NCBI GenBank assembly: GCA_964591605.1
Contig: CAZQEN010000124.1
Span: 1 to 19,348, forward strand
DNA from: CAYLLT01 sp964591605
GTDB lineage: Bacteria > Planctomycetota > Phycisphaerae > UBA1845 > PWPN01
Direction of reading: 5' to 3'
Length of the DNA stretch: 19,348 bases
Positions 12,232 through 19,348 of this stretch are shown here, one piece after another; position 1 is the first letter of the stretch, and every line of letters starts with the position of its first letter. The notes beneath the pieces are model-generated. The model was given only the letters and a program-made list of their open reading frames with translations, was not told the DNA's origin and did not search any database. The translations under genes were made by a program, and so were the position numbers.

Positions 12232-14412
12232 CTATTCAAGACCCGCGACATGAGCTGGCTCAGAGGTCCCGCTCCGCCGTACCGCTTCAAGCGCCGTTTC
12301 CGGAATGTCGGGTATTCCGATGTAGTGCGTAAACGGGCGACGGGAGCGCGAATAATACGAGAGCTGATGCGTGTGCCAGAGGCGCAGCAGGTGGTGCATC
12401 GCGGCGGCCTGCTCGGGTCGTTCGGCGGCGAGGTTTCGCTTCTCGCCCGGGTCGTCGGCCAGATCGAACAGGTAGCGCTCGACGTCCGAGAGATCGTAGA
12501 TGTACTTGAGCTGGTCGACCGTGACCGCCTCCTGCCAGCGGGTGAGCTGCAGGACAGAGTAGACCGGGCGATGCTCGCTGGTGTAACCGGGGGCGAGCAC
12601 GTCGAGACCCTGCCAGCTCGGGTGCGGTGCGAGCCCGGCGAGGGCGGCCAGCGTCGGCGCCAGGTCGAGACCGGAGACCGTATCCGGCACCCGCGACGGC
12701 AGACGGCGGCCGAGGCGCTCCCGCAGTTTCGGGCCCACATGGACGATGAGCGGCACGTGGATCATCTCCTCCCACAGGTGCACGCCGTGGCGGGCCAGCC
12801 CGTGCTCCATGAAGGCCTCGCCATGATCGCCGATGATGGCGATCACGCTGTTGTCGAATGCGCCGGCGGCCTTGAGGCTCTCGACGATCCGGCCGACCCA
12901 GTAATCCGAGTACCGCATGGCGTTGTCATACTGGTTGCGCAGCAGCGGCAGGACGTCCGGCGGAATGCGGATGATGCCGTTGCCGTTGCCGAGGAGGGGC
13001 GGGGTGGGCTGGTAGTGGCTGGCCCAGGGCTCGGGGACGGCGTAGTCGAAGTGGGTCGCTTGAAGATAGAAGCTGGCGTAGAAGGGTCTTGGCTCCGGGT
13101 TCTGAGTTCTAAGTTCTGAGTTCCGGGCATTGAGCTGCGGCGGCCCACCGCGGGCGGTGCGCGCGTGCATCCACTTTTCGAACTCGCCGAACGCATATTT
13201 GTCGTCCATGCGCATGCAGTCAGGGTGCTGGATGCCCGACGTGTCGTGCGTGTAATAGCGGTCGAAATCCGCAGGCCGGCAGAACTCGTTGATGTGGTCG
13301 AACGATTCGTTGCCGCTGCTGAACATGGCGGTTTCATAGCCCGCGAGCTTGAAGGCCCGCGGGATGCTCATGTGCGGGAAACTGCGGTCGGTGAAATGAT
13401 CGTTGACCTCGTCGCGGAGCAGGTGCAGCGAGGTCATGACCGAAACCAGTCCGTAGCTCGAGAAAGAGGCGGTGCTCCAGCAGTGCTCGAAAAGCACGCC
13501 GCCGGCGGCCAGGGCGTCCATGTGGGGTGAGACGTCTTCGCGCGGGTAGCCGTAGCAGTGCAGGGACCTGGCGGAGACGGATTCGAGCACGATCAGCACG
13601 ACGTTCGGCGCGCTGTCGGGGAGCGGCCCCATCGAGGCGGCGTAGGCCTGGTCGGAGATGATGGGCGGCCCGGTGGCCGCCGCCCCGGCGAGCCGCAGCT
13701 CGTCGCCCAGCAGCGTGCGCGGCAGATTCAACGCCTTGAGCGGCGGGGAGGAACGCAGCACCGCGGCCAGGGCCGTCCCGGGGCCGGTGCTGACCTGCCA
13801 CGTCAGCAGCGTGGCCAGCAGGACCAGGCCTCCGGTCAGGGACGCGGCCACTCGCAGCGGGTTGGGTCTTCCACCCAGACCATCGCATGTGGGGAGCGGC
13901 GGCCCGGCGCTTCGAATCGGCCAGAGCGATCGAAAAGATCGGCGGGACAGCCACCAGAGCAAGGCAGCGATCCCCGTGGTCGCGACGAGGACCCCGATCA
14001 GGTATGGCCCGCCCATTTGCCAGGCATTCTGGAAGGTGGCAGCCGTGTTGTGCCAGGTCAGCAGGATCGCGTCATAGCCGAGGACCTCGGCGGTCGTCGA
14101 GTAAACGACCTCGTTGAGGACGAGCCAGAGGATGATCGGCAGCCAGCAGACGGCTTCGATCAGGGCTGAAACCGAAGCCCGCCAGGTGAGCGGGATGGGC
14201 CGGGTGGCCGCCAGGGCGAGCCCCGCGAGTGCCAGTGACAGGAGCAGGCCGGCCGCCGCGAACAGGGCGACCGCCCAGAACGACGATACCGTGTACGTGC
14301 CGATGCCCAGGCCGGCCGGCAGGCGCACGGCCGCCTGCCACAGGCCGTAGGCTGCGAAGACCAGGCCGCCCAGCAGGGCGCGGCGAGTGAAAAGGTGTGC
14401 AGTCATGGGCAT
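12232..14412 (-). CDS. Membrane phosphotransferase/sulfatase-fold protein (LtaS-like)
   Basis: The 726-residue protein has about five N-terminal membrane helices (first around RALLGGLVFAAYGLW, last LRVAASLTGGLVLLATLLTW) followed by an extracytoplasmic alkaline-phosphatase/sulfatase domain, the arrangement of lipoteichoic-acid-synthase-like and phosphoethanolamine-transferase-like enzymes. Metal-site elements are NVVLIVLESVSARS, GDHGEAFMEHGLARHG and WEEMIHVPLIV. The nucleophile region STASFSSYGLVSVMTS has no CxPxR motif, so a formylglycine sulfatase is unlikely; a Ser or Thr would be the nucleophile. Residues about 429-443 are encoded by 7-bp repeats (13086-13127; NSELRTQNPE) and interrupt a domain loop without breaking the frame. 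GTG 14415 and ATG 14406 are alternative starts. It is divergent from the PHP-domain gene and probably modifies an envelope polymer or lipid; substrate unknown. Confidence 0.82.
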   Translation of the reverse strand: MPMTAHLFTRRALLGGLVFAAYGLWQAAVRLPAGLGIGTYTVSSFWAVALFAAAGLLLSLALAGLALAATRPIPLTWRASVSALIEAVCWLPIILWLVLNEVVYSTTAEVLGYDAILLTWHNTAATFQNAWQMGGPYLIGVLVATTGIAALLWWLSRRSFRSLWPIRSAGPPLPTCDGLGGRPNPLRVAASLTGGLVLLATLLTWQVSTGPGTALAAVLRSSPPLKALNLPRTLLGDELRLAGAAATGPPIISDQAYAASMGPLPDSAPNVVLIVLESVSARSLHCYGYPREDVSPHMDALAAGGVLFEHCWSTASFSSYGLVSVMTSLHLLRDEVNDHFTDRSFPHMSIPRAFKLAGYETAMFSSGNESFDHINEFCRPADFDRYYTHDTSGIQHPDCMRMDDKYAFGEFEKWMHARTARGGPPQLNARNSELRTQNPEPRPFYASFYLQATHFDYAVPEPWASHYQPTPPLLGNGNGIIRIPPDVLPLLRNQYDNAMRYSDYWVGRIVESLKAAGAFDNSVIAIIGDHGEAFMEHGLARHGVHLWEEMIHVPLIVHVGPKLRERLGRRLPSRVPDTVSGLDLAPTLAALAGLAPHPSWQGLDVLAPGYTSEHRPVYSVLQLTRWQEAVTVDQLKYIYDLSDVERYLFDLADDPGEKRNLAAERPEQAAAMHHLLRLWHTHQLSYYSRSRRPFTHYIGIPDIPETALEAVRRSGTSEPAHVAGLE
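13086..13127. repeat. Heptamer array inside the sulfatase-fold gene
   Basis: Six 7-bp units in tandem: gtcttgg, ctccggg, ttctgag, ttctaag, ttctgag, ttccggg (13086-13127). On the coding strand the middle units read GAACTCA and GAACTTA, close to the GAAATCC units in dctM. The 42-nt block is a multiple of three, so the frame is kept. Confidence 0.8.
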
Positions 14413-14551
14413 CACGGCCGTCCTGGCCCTCTATGTTAACCGATCTGGAGCCGCAGCGGGTCAAAGTCACGGGTCACGACGCGTTTTCAGCGATTTCACG
14501 TGCCGCGGGGCCGCGCTTGACCGCGGGAGCGGGTCGGTTAGCTTAGGGACC

Positions 14552-15880
14552 ATGATGCGAAATCGACTCATTTTATGCGGATGGGTTTTGTCCATTCAGA
14601 TCGGGCTGGCTCAGGCGGCGGGACCGGCCGTGAGCAAGGCGAGCCCGGAGCCTGTACCGGCGGGGGCGGGGCTCTTCTGGTACAAGGGCAACACGCACAC
14701 GCATACCTGGTGGAGCGACGGAGACAGCCCGCCCGAGACGGTGGTCAAGTGGTACAAGGACCACGGCTATCAGTTCCTCATGCTGAGCGATCACAACAAG
14801 CTGGCGGAAGGTGAAAAGTGGTACAAGCCCAGCAACGCCGCCCGTCAGAAGGCGGCCGAAACGTATGAGGACACATTCGGATCCGAATGGATCTCCAAAC
14901 GCGGCGAGGGAAAGGACGTCGAGTACCGGCTCAAGACGCTCGCCGAGTTCCGGGAGATGTTCCGCGATCCGAATTTCCTGCTCCTGCAGGGCGAGGAGAT
15001 CAGCGCCAGTTTTGAAAAACGCCCGGTGCACGTGAACGGCGTGAACCTGGTCGAGGTGATCGAGCCGCAGACAGGCTCGACGATGGCCGAAGCGATCGAG
15101 AACAACGTCAAGGCCGTGACGGAGCAGTCGGCCCGGCACAAGAAGCCGATGCTGGCCCACGTGAATCATCCGAATTTCCAGTGGTCGACGACGGCCGAGG
15201 ACCTGGCCCCGCTCAAATCGGACCGGTTCTTCGAGGTGTACAACGGCCACTCGGGCGTGAACAACGACGGCGACGACAACCGCCCCTCGTGCGAGCGCAT
15301 GTGGGACATCATGCTGACGCAGCGCCTGGCGGAGCTGAAGCTGCCGGTGATGTACGGCGTGGCCACCGATGACGCCCATTGCTACACGAAGTGGGGCGTG
15401 GGCAATACGAACCCCGGCCGCGGCTGGGTGGTGGTCCGGGCGGGAAAACTCGACGCCGACGAGCTCGTGCGGGCCATGCAGCGGGGCGATTTCTACGCCA
15501 GCACAGGCGTGATGCTCAAGGACATCCGTTTCGAGAACAACGTCCTGTCCATCGAGATCGATGCCCGGCCGGATGTGTCGTACACCACGCAGTTCATCGG
15601 CACGCTCGAGGGCTACAACCCCAAACCGGCCGACCGCTACAAGGACCCCAAGGGTTTCCTGGTCAACAAGTACGACGAGAGCATCGGCCAGGTGCTCGCG
15701 GAGGTCTCCGGGCCTCAGGCCAGGTACAAGTTGACCGGCAAGGAGATCTACGTACGGGCCAAGGTCATTTCGACGGCCAGACACCCGAACCCCTTCAAGG
15801 AGGGCGACGTCGAGGTCGCTTGGGTGCAGCCGGTGGTGCCGGCCCCAAACACCGCAGCGCCGCAACCGGTGATCCGCTGA
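14552..15880 (+). CDS. Exported PHP-domain phosphoesterase-like protein
   Basis: PHP domains hold a trinuclear metal site and cleave phosphoester bonds. This 442-residue protein starts with a signal peptide (LCGWVLSIQIGLAQAA, cleavage near residue 23), so it works outside the cytoplasm. Four metal motifs can be seen: GNTHTHTWWSDGD (His49, His51, Asp56), MLSDHN (Asp80, His81), LAHVNHPNFQW, and GVATDDAHCY. The C-terminal half (DIRFENNVLSIEIDA to the end) looks like a beta-rich domain. I start at ATG 14552 because the longer in-frame form reads through the divergent promoter region. The gene is divergent from the membrane phosphotransferase gene with 139 nt between, suggesting linked envelope functions. 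Substrate unknown. Confidence 0.83.
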   Translation: MMRNRLILCGWVLSIQIGLAQAAGPAVSKASPEPVPAGAGLFWYKGNTHTHTWWSDGDSPPETVVKWYKDHGYQFLMLSDHNKLAEGEKWYKPSNAARQKAAETYEDTFGSEWISKRGEGKDVEYRLKTLAEFREMFRDPNFLLLQGEEISASFEKRPVHVNGVNLVEVIEPQTGSTMAEAIENNVKAVTEQSARHKKPMLAHVNHPNFQWSTTAEDLAPLKSDRFFEVYNGHSGVNNDGDDNRPSCERMWDIMLTQRLAELKLPVMYGVATDDAHCYTKWGVGNTNPGRGWVVVRAGKLDADELVRAMQRGDFYASTGVMLKDIRFENNVLSIEIDARPDVSYTTQFIGTLEGYNPKPADRYKDPKGFLVNKYDESIGQVLAEVSGPQARYKLTGKEIYVRAKVISTARHPNPFKEGDVEVAWVQPVVPAPNTAAPQPVIR

Positions 15881-16117
15881 GCGCGGGTGTGCTGCCTCCC
15901 GACCCTCTCTGATCGTCCATCGCACGCCATCCTGACCAGCGTCGCGCGTTTCGCCCGCGGCACGGACTGACATATTTCTGGCACCGGCAGGCCTGCCCGA
16001 CCGGGCCTGCCCTCATCCGACAACCGCCCATGAGCTTCCCCGCCCCGGCGGTCAGAACTCCTGTCAATGGTGCTGACCATTCACGAAAAGTTTTTTTCGA
16101 ATTTCGCTGATTTCGGT
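15881..16117. other. Intergenic sequence after the PHP gene, with a hairpin
   Basis: No gene is supported here. A stem of GGCAGGCC (15986-15993) and GGCCTGCC (16004-16011) with a 10-base loop may end PHP-gene transcription, but no T-run follows. An AT-rich stretch at about 16081-16117, with a seven-T run, leads into the promoter at 16118. Confidence 0.45.
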
Positions 16118-16146
16118 TGACATGCCCCATAACCCGTGCTATCTTT
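16118..16146 (+). promoter_or_regulatory. Sigma70-like promoter upstream of the heptamer array
   Basis: A perfect -35 (TTGACA, 16118-16123) is followed after exactly 17 bp by TATCTT (16141-16146, four of six). AT-rich sequence just upstream could serve as an UP element. Transcription starting near 16153 would read the TAGCCTC array and the duplicated 33-mer before the TPR gene at 16667. Confidence 0.6.
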
Positions 16147-16180
16147 CCCTCCGAGGGCCGGGGTTCTGTGGCTTGGGCAT

Positions 16181-16397
16181 TAGCCTCTAGCCTCTAGCCT
16201 CTAGCCTCTAGCCTCTAGCCTCTAGCCTCTAGCCTNNNNNNNNNNNNNNNNNNNNNNNNNNNNNNNNNNNNNNNNNNNNNNNNNNNNNNNNNNNNNNNNN
16301 NNNNNNNNNNNNNNNNNNNNNNNNNNNNNNNNNNNAGCCTCTAGCCTCTAGCCTCTAGCCTCTAGCCTCTAGCCTCTAGCCTCTAGCCTCTAGCCTC
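16181..16397. repeat. TAGCCTC heptamer tandem array with assembly gap
   Basis: Perfect TAGCCTC units run from 16181 to 16235 (about eight copies) and from 16336 to 16397 (about nine copies), with 100 N between (16236-16335). The two sides are in the same phase of the same unit, so the N run almost surely hides more copies. A round 100 N usually marks unknown length, so the true copy number is not known. The array lies in the presumed 5' untranslated region of the TPR gene. Confidence 0.95.
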
Positions 16398-16411
16398 GAA
16401 TCCAGGGGCAC

Positions 16412-16429
16412 GAGGGGTGTTCGCCCCTC
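16412..16429 (+). other. Small GC-rich hairpin after the array
   Basis: GAGGGG (16412-16417) pairs with CCCCTC (16424-16429) around TGTTCG, directly after the array. It may fold in the leader RNA. Confidence 0.4.
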
Positions 16430-16533
16430 CAATCGCGCTGGGAACGACAATTGGGGTACGTCCGTGCAGGGAGCGCCGTTGCCTGCCCGCGAACCGTCTC
16501 CGCGCCCGCCGTGAGCGCATGGTCATCGCCGGG

Positions 16534-16600
16534 CAATGGAGCCCGCAGCGCGAGCAAGGGGCTCGCCCAATGGAGCCCGCAGCGCGAGCGAGGGGTTCGC
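16534..16600. repeat. 33-bp direct duplication upstream of the TPR gene
   Basis: Two copies of a 33-bp sequence beginning CAATGGAGCCCGCAGCGCGA lie at 16534-16566 and 16568-16600 with two mismatches. They are non-coding in any supported frame and may be copies of a dispersed repeat. Confidence 0.8.
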
Positions 16601-16666
16601 GTGCAGACGCCGCGTCCGTCCGCGCCCTGCGCGTACTGTGGCGCCTGATTCGCCTGGAGATCGGTC

Positions 16667-18037
16667 ATGGTCAAATCCCGGCCGTTCGGATTCAGCACCC
16701 TGACGCTGCTCACGATTCTCGCAGCCCCTGCCCGCGCGCAGGAGACGCCCGCCCCGAGCCCTTCCGAGGAGGCCGCCGCCATCCAGCCCCAGTTCGACCA
16801 GGCCAAGGCCCTCGTGGAAGCGCAGGACTACGCGGCCGCCGCCGCCCTCTTCGAGCAGATCGCCGCTGAGCACCCCACACACATCAAGGGCCAGAAGGCC
16901 GCCGTCCGCGCCGCCATCAACTGGTTCTGGGCCGGCCAGACCGACAAGGCCCTGCAGCGCTTCGACGCCGCCGCCGCGATGGGGCTCGCGCCGCCCGTCA
17001 CACAGGAGGCCCTCTACGAAAAGGCCCGCTTCTGCGAAAAAGCCGGCCGCCCGCAGGACGCGCTGACCGCCATCGGGCATCTGAGCATGGGCCACCCCGA
17101 GTCCGATCTGCTCCTGCCCGCCCTGGACGTCAAAGGCCGCATCCTGGGTAAGACGCCCGAGCAGATGGAGGTCGTGAGGACCCGCGAAAGCCAGGCCCGC
17201 GACATCCTCGCCGACGCCCGGGCGAAGCTGCGGATCAAGGACCAGCGCCCCGAGGTGCTGGGCCTGATCGAGCGCATCGAGCGCGACTACGCCGACACCG
17301 CCGCCGCCGTCGCCGCGATGGAGGTCAAAGCCGAGGCCCTGCACATCCGCGGCCGGATCGAGGAGGCCCAGGCGGTCTATCAACGGTTGGCCGACCGCCT
17401 CACCCCCGTCGCCCCCGATGCCCCGCTGACCAGGCGGGCGAAGATCCGCGTGCCCTACGAGATGCTCCACCGGGCCGTGCAGCTCTGCGAGGAGGCCATC
17501 GCCGACGGCGCAAAAGACGCCGCCAAGGTGGAGGCGGCCCGCGAGCAGTGCCGGCGCGTCCTCGCCATGCCCGACTCCGACCCGAAGATTGCCGCCCACG
17601 CCCGCGGCCTGTGGGTCGAAATCGAGCTCCTCGACAATCAGCCCCAGCGGGCCCAGGCTCTCGCCGAAGAGTTCCTGACCACACACTATCACCGCCCGTC
17701 GGACCTCTATGAATATGGACCCTGGGTCCTGGTCATGCATCGCTGCATCGCCGAAGCGGCCGACATGCAGGGCAACTACGACAAGGCCCTGCAGAAGTAC
17801 CAACAGATCAAGCTGTTCTTCGACCAGATCCCAGAGAAAGAGCGGGAGCGCCTGCGGCTTCTCATGCAGCGCGTCTACCTGGAGCACGTGGCCACGCTGA
17901 TTCATGCCCGCATGGATCGTTCGATGGCCGTGGCAGCGGCTCGCGAACTGATCAAGCGCTTTCCCGCCAGCCCCTCGGCGGACGATGCCCGCCGACGCCT
18001 GAACCTGACCGCCGAGGAGGCAACGCCGGAACCCTGA
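16667..18037 (+). CDS. Exported TPR-repeat protein
   Basis: The 456-residue protein begins with a signal peptide (FGFSTLTLLTILAAPARA, cleavage after residue 24), so it is likely periplasmic. The rest is alpha-helical and alanine-rich with tetratricopeptide-like repeats, for example AKALVEAQDYAAAAALFEQI, AAINWFWAGQTDKALQRFD, ALYEKARFCEKAGRPQDALT, ALHIRGRIEEAQAVYQRL and GNYDKALQKYQQIKLF. TPRs form a scaffold for protein binding; there is no catalytic motif. ATG 16667 has GGAGA seven bases upstream. It is followed after 134 nt by the cysteine-rich protein, and a GC-rich hairpin starts five bases after its stop. The partner is unknown; an assembly or secretion role for the neighbour is only a guess. 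Confidence 0.83.
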   Translation: MVKSRPFGFSTLTLLTILAAPARAQETPAPSPSEEAAAIQPQFDQAKALVEAQDYAAAAALFEQIAAEHPTHIKGQKAAVRAAINWFWAGQTDKALQRFDAAAAMGLAPPVTQEALYEKARFCEKAGRPQDALTAIGHLSMGHPESDLLLPALDVKGRILGKTPEQMEVVRTRESQARDILADARAKLRIKDQRPEVLGLIERIERDYADTAAAVAAMEVKAEALHIRGRIEEAQAVYQRLADRLTPVAPDAPLTRRAKIRVPYEMLHRAVQLCEEAIADGAKDAAKVEAAREQCRRVLAMPDSDPKIAAHARGLWVEIELLDNQPQRAQALAEEFLTTHYHRPSDLYEYGPWVLVMHRCIAEAADMQGNYDKALQKYQQIKLFFDQIPEKERERLRLLMQRVYLEHVATLIHARMDRSMAVAAARELIKRFPASPSADDARRRLNLTAEEATPEP

Positions 18038-18042
18038 TTTCT

Positions 18043-18072
18043 AGCGGCCGCCGTCCTCGGCGGCGGGCCGCT
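18043..18072 (+). terminator. GC-rich hairpin after the TPR gene
   Basis: AGCGGCCGCCG (18043-18053) pairs, with bulged bases, with CGGCGGCGGGCCGCT (18058-18072) around TCCT, starting five bases past the TPR stop. Only TTA follows, so it is a probable but not classic terminator. A second stem (CCGTCG 18080-18085, CGACGG 18093-18098) follows. Confidence 0.45.
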
Positions 18073-18171
18073 TAGCTGCCCGTCGTGGCGGGCGACGGCC
18101 GGGCCGCATGGGAGGCGCCACGACTGATCGAACACATGGACCGCTGATTCGAACAAAATACGAGGACAACC

Positions 18172-19348
18172 ATGAGCCGCACGAGACGAGCCAGGGTCCC
18201 GATGGCCTTCTTCAATGCAGGATGCCCGACTCACGATCCACGACCCTGGGCGGCCGTCGCGCGTTTCCTTCTCGCCGCGATGCTCGCACTCGCTTTCTGT
18301 CCGGCCAGACACGCCCTTGGCACGGAGTGGTGCCCGGAACCTAAACAAAAATGTGGCGAACAGGCACAAGGCGGAAAGTGCTGCCGGCCCGCCGACACAG
18401 GCGAACACTGCTGCTCCTACAACGGCGTGTACACCTGTTGCCAGTCCTATGAATTCTGCTGCCACGCGACCTGCTGCGAAAACGGCAAGTGCTGCGACAA
18501 CGGAAACTGCATCGACGAGTGTCCCGCCGGCAAGTGCTGCGACAACGGGACGTGCGTGACGGAGTGTCCCCCCGGCAAGTGCTGCGACGATGGCGTGTGC
18601 GTGACCAGTTGCCCGATCGGGGAATGTTGCGTGGACAGAGAGTGTACGTCAACCTGCCCCGCTGGCCAGTGCTGTTCAAACGGTGCATGCGTGAATGAGT
18701 GCGACACCAGCCAGTGCTACGAGGCCGGCTGTCCGGATCCGGGCTGCACGTTCAAGTGCAAGGAGGACAAGTGCGAGTCCTGCGACGGAAACGGCAACTG
18801 CCAGGTCTGCGGCGGGGATCCGAATCTCTGCTGCCAGGACGGGAGTTGCGTTGCCGAATGCGACACCGACCAGTGCTACGAGTCCGGCTGCCCCGACGGC
18901 CAGTGCAAGTTCAAGTGCGACAGCCAGAAGTGCGAGTATTGCGACGGCTCGGGCAACTGCCAGTCGCTCTGTGGCGAAAACCAGTGCTGCCAGGACGGCA
19001 CGTGCGTGGATGAGTGCGAAACTGATAACTGTTACGAGGAAGGCTGCGAGGACGGCCAGTGCAAGTACAAGTGCGACAGCAAGAAGTGCGAGATCTGCGA
19101 CGGATCGGGCAATTGCGAGTCCTCATGCGAGGAGAACCAGTGCTGCCAGGACGGCACGTGTGTGGATGAGTGCGAAACTGATAACTGCTACGAGCAAGGC
19201 TGCGAGGACGGCGAGTGCAGGTACAAGTGCGACAGCAAGAAGTGCGAGATCTGCGACGGGTCGGGCAACTGCGAGTCCTCATGCGAAGAGAATCAGTGCT
19301 GCCAGGACGGCACGTGTGTGGATGAGTGCGAAACTGATAACTGCTACG
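18172..19348 (+). CDS. Exported cysteine-rich tandem-repeat protein (5' part; continues past the window)
   Basis: An uninterrupted frame runs from ATG 18172 (GAGGA ribosome site at 18162-18166) to the window end: 392 codons with no stop. An extended N-terminus of about 26 residues precedes a hydrophobic signal segment (VARFLLAAMLALAFCPARHALG), so export is likely. A cysteine-doublet region (to about 18489) leads into five 15-residue units (18490-18699; pattern CC-x4-C-x3-C), then 52-53-residue units starting at 18700, 18859, 19015, 19171 and 19327. A unit has 12 cysteines in 52 residues and contains KKCEICDGSGNC, resembling the CxxCxGxG motif of DnaJ zinc fingers, plus the short unit CCQDGTCVDEC. 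The protein is also rich in Asp and Glu. It may be a disulfide-bonded envelope or matrix protein, or bind metals. I do not recognise a named family. Confidence 0.8.
   Translation, partial: MSRTRRARVPMAFFNAGCPTHDPRPWAAVARFLLAAMLALAFCPARHALGTEWCPEPKQKCGEQAQGGKCCRPADTGEHCCSYNGVYTCCQSYEFCCHATCCENGKCCDNGNCIDECPAGKCCDNGTCVTECPPGKCCDDGVCVTSCPIGECCVDRECTSTCPAGQCCSNGACVNECDTSQCYEAGCPDPGCTFKCKEDKCESCDGNGNCQVCGGDPNLCCQDGSCVAECDTDQCYESGCPDGQCKFKCDSQKCEYCDGSGNCQSLCGENQCCQDGTCVDECETDNCYEEGCEDGQCKYKCDSKKCEICDGSGNCESSCEENQCCQDGTCVDECETDNCYEQGCEDGECRYKCDSKKCEICDGSGNCESSCEENQCCQDGTCVDECETDNCY
18490..18699 (+). repeat. 45-bp tandem repeat (15-residue cysteine units)
   Basis: Cys-Cys codon pairs occur at exactly 45-nt intervals: 18490, 18535, 18580, 18625 and 18670. 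Each unit has the pattern CC-x4-C-x3-C-x4, for example CCDNGTCVTECPPGK. Confidence 0.9.
18700..19348 (+). repeat. 156-bp tandem repeat (52-residue cysteine units)
   Basis: Units begin at 18700, 18859, 19015, 19171 and 19327, that is one 159-bp unit followed by 156-bp units. The third and fourth are nearly identical in DNA, while the first is more diverged, suggesting recent copying toward the 3' side. The array is cut by the window end. Confidence 0.92.

Noticed and set aside
14433..14464. Possible minus-strand promoter (TAACAT with TTGACC) in the sulfatase/PHP divergent region
   Set aside because: Spacing is 20 bp, too long for a confident sigma70 call.
15795..16130. 111-residue minus-strand open frame in the intergenic region
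   Set aside because: Overlaps the PHP gene end, covers the promoter region and has no recognisable protein features.
16181..16397. CRISPR array
   Set aside because: The repeat is a 7-bp unit with no spacers and there are no cas genes.
16523..17905. 460-residue minus-strand open frame opposite the TPR gene
   Set aside because: Gly/Leu/Val-rich antisense reading; the plus frame has a signal peptide, ribosome site and TPR repeats.
18911..19282. 123-residue minus-strand Arg/Cys-rich frame
   Set aside because: It is the antisense of the cysteine-rich repeats; periodicity comes from the coding repeats on the plus strand.

Overview
The window looks like a chromosomal piece of an uncultured, GC-rich bacterium, most likely a planctomycete (Phycisphaerae-like). 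I infer this from a secreted subtilase-like protein ending in a dockerin-like pair of calcium loops, the amidohydrolase type, a cysteine-saturated exported repeat protein, weak or absent Shine-Dalgarno sequences on many genes, and short tandem repeats lying between and even inside genes. No rRNA, tRNA, CRISPR array, insertion sequence or phage gene was seen. The only sequence break is a 100-N gap inside a heptamer tandem array (16236-16335).

Left part (1-6425): a sugar-acid (uronate/inositol type) utilisation locus. On the minus strand, an IolB/KduI-family isomerase is followed by a complete TRAP transporter (dctP-dctQ-dctM, each junction an ATGA overlap). Divergently, on the plus strand, lie a GH105-type unsaturated glucuronyl/rhamnogalacturonyl hydrolase lipoprotein and an RraA-family aldolase-like protein. 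A plausible scheme is that the hydrolase frees unsaturated uronate from polysaccharide oligomers, the TRAP system imports an acid sugar, and the isomerase and aldolase-like enzymes process it. This is inference from families and neighbourhood.

Middle part (6426-12231): a secreted subtilase-like protein (minus) and an amidohydrolase-2 protein (plus) are divergent and each has a recognisable sigma70-like promoter element. They are followed by a DUF433 antitoxin / PIN-like toxin pair with its own extended -10 promoter and an operator-like inverted repeat, then a nucleotide-sugar dehydrogenase and a small membrane protein.

Right part (12232-19348): a five-helix membrane phosphotransferase/sulfatase-fold protein (minus) is divergent from an exported PHP-domain protein (plus). 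After a long intergenic region holding a good promoter, a TAGCCTC heptamer array and a duplicated 33-mer come an exported TPR protein and the 5' part of a remarkable cysteine-rich repeat protein that runs off the window.

A theme across the window is degenerate 7-bp tandem repeats at four or five places: two arrays inside the dctM coding sequence, one inside the sulfatase-fold gene, one directly against the start codon of the RraA-like gene, and the TAGCCTC array. The coding-strand units of the first four share a GARNTCN-like pattern. Together with a cloverleaf-like inverted-repeat element (6221-6304) and a large hairpin of 8-bp repeats (3251-3314), they are the most unusual DNA-level signals; the cysteine-rich protein is the most unusual protein.
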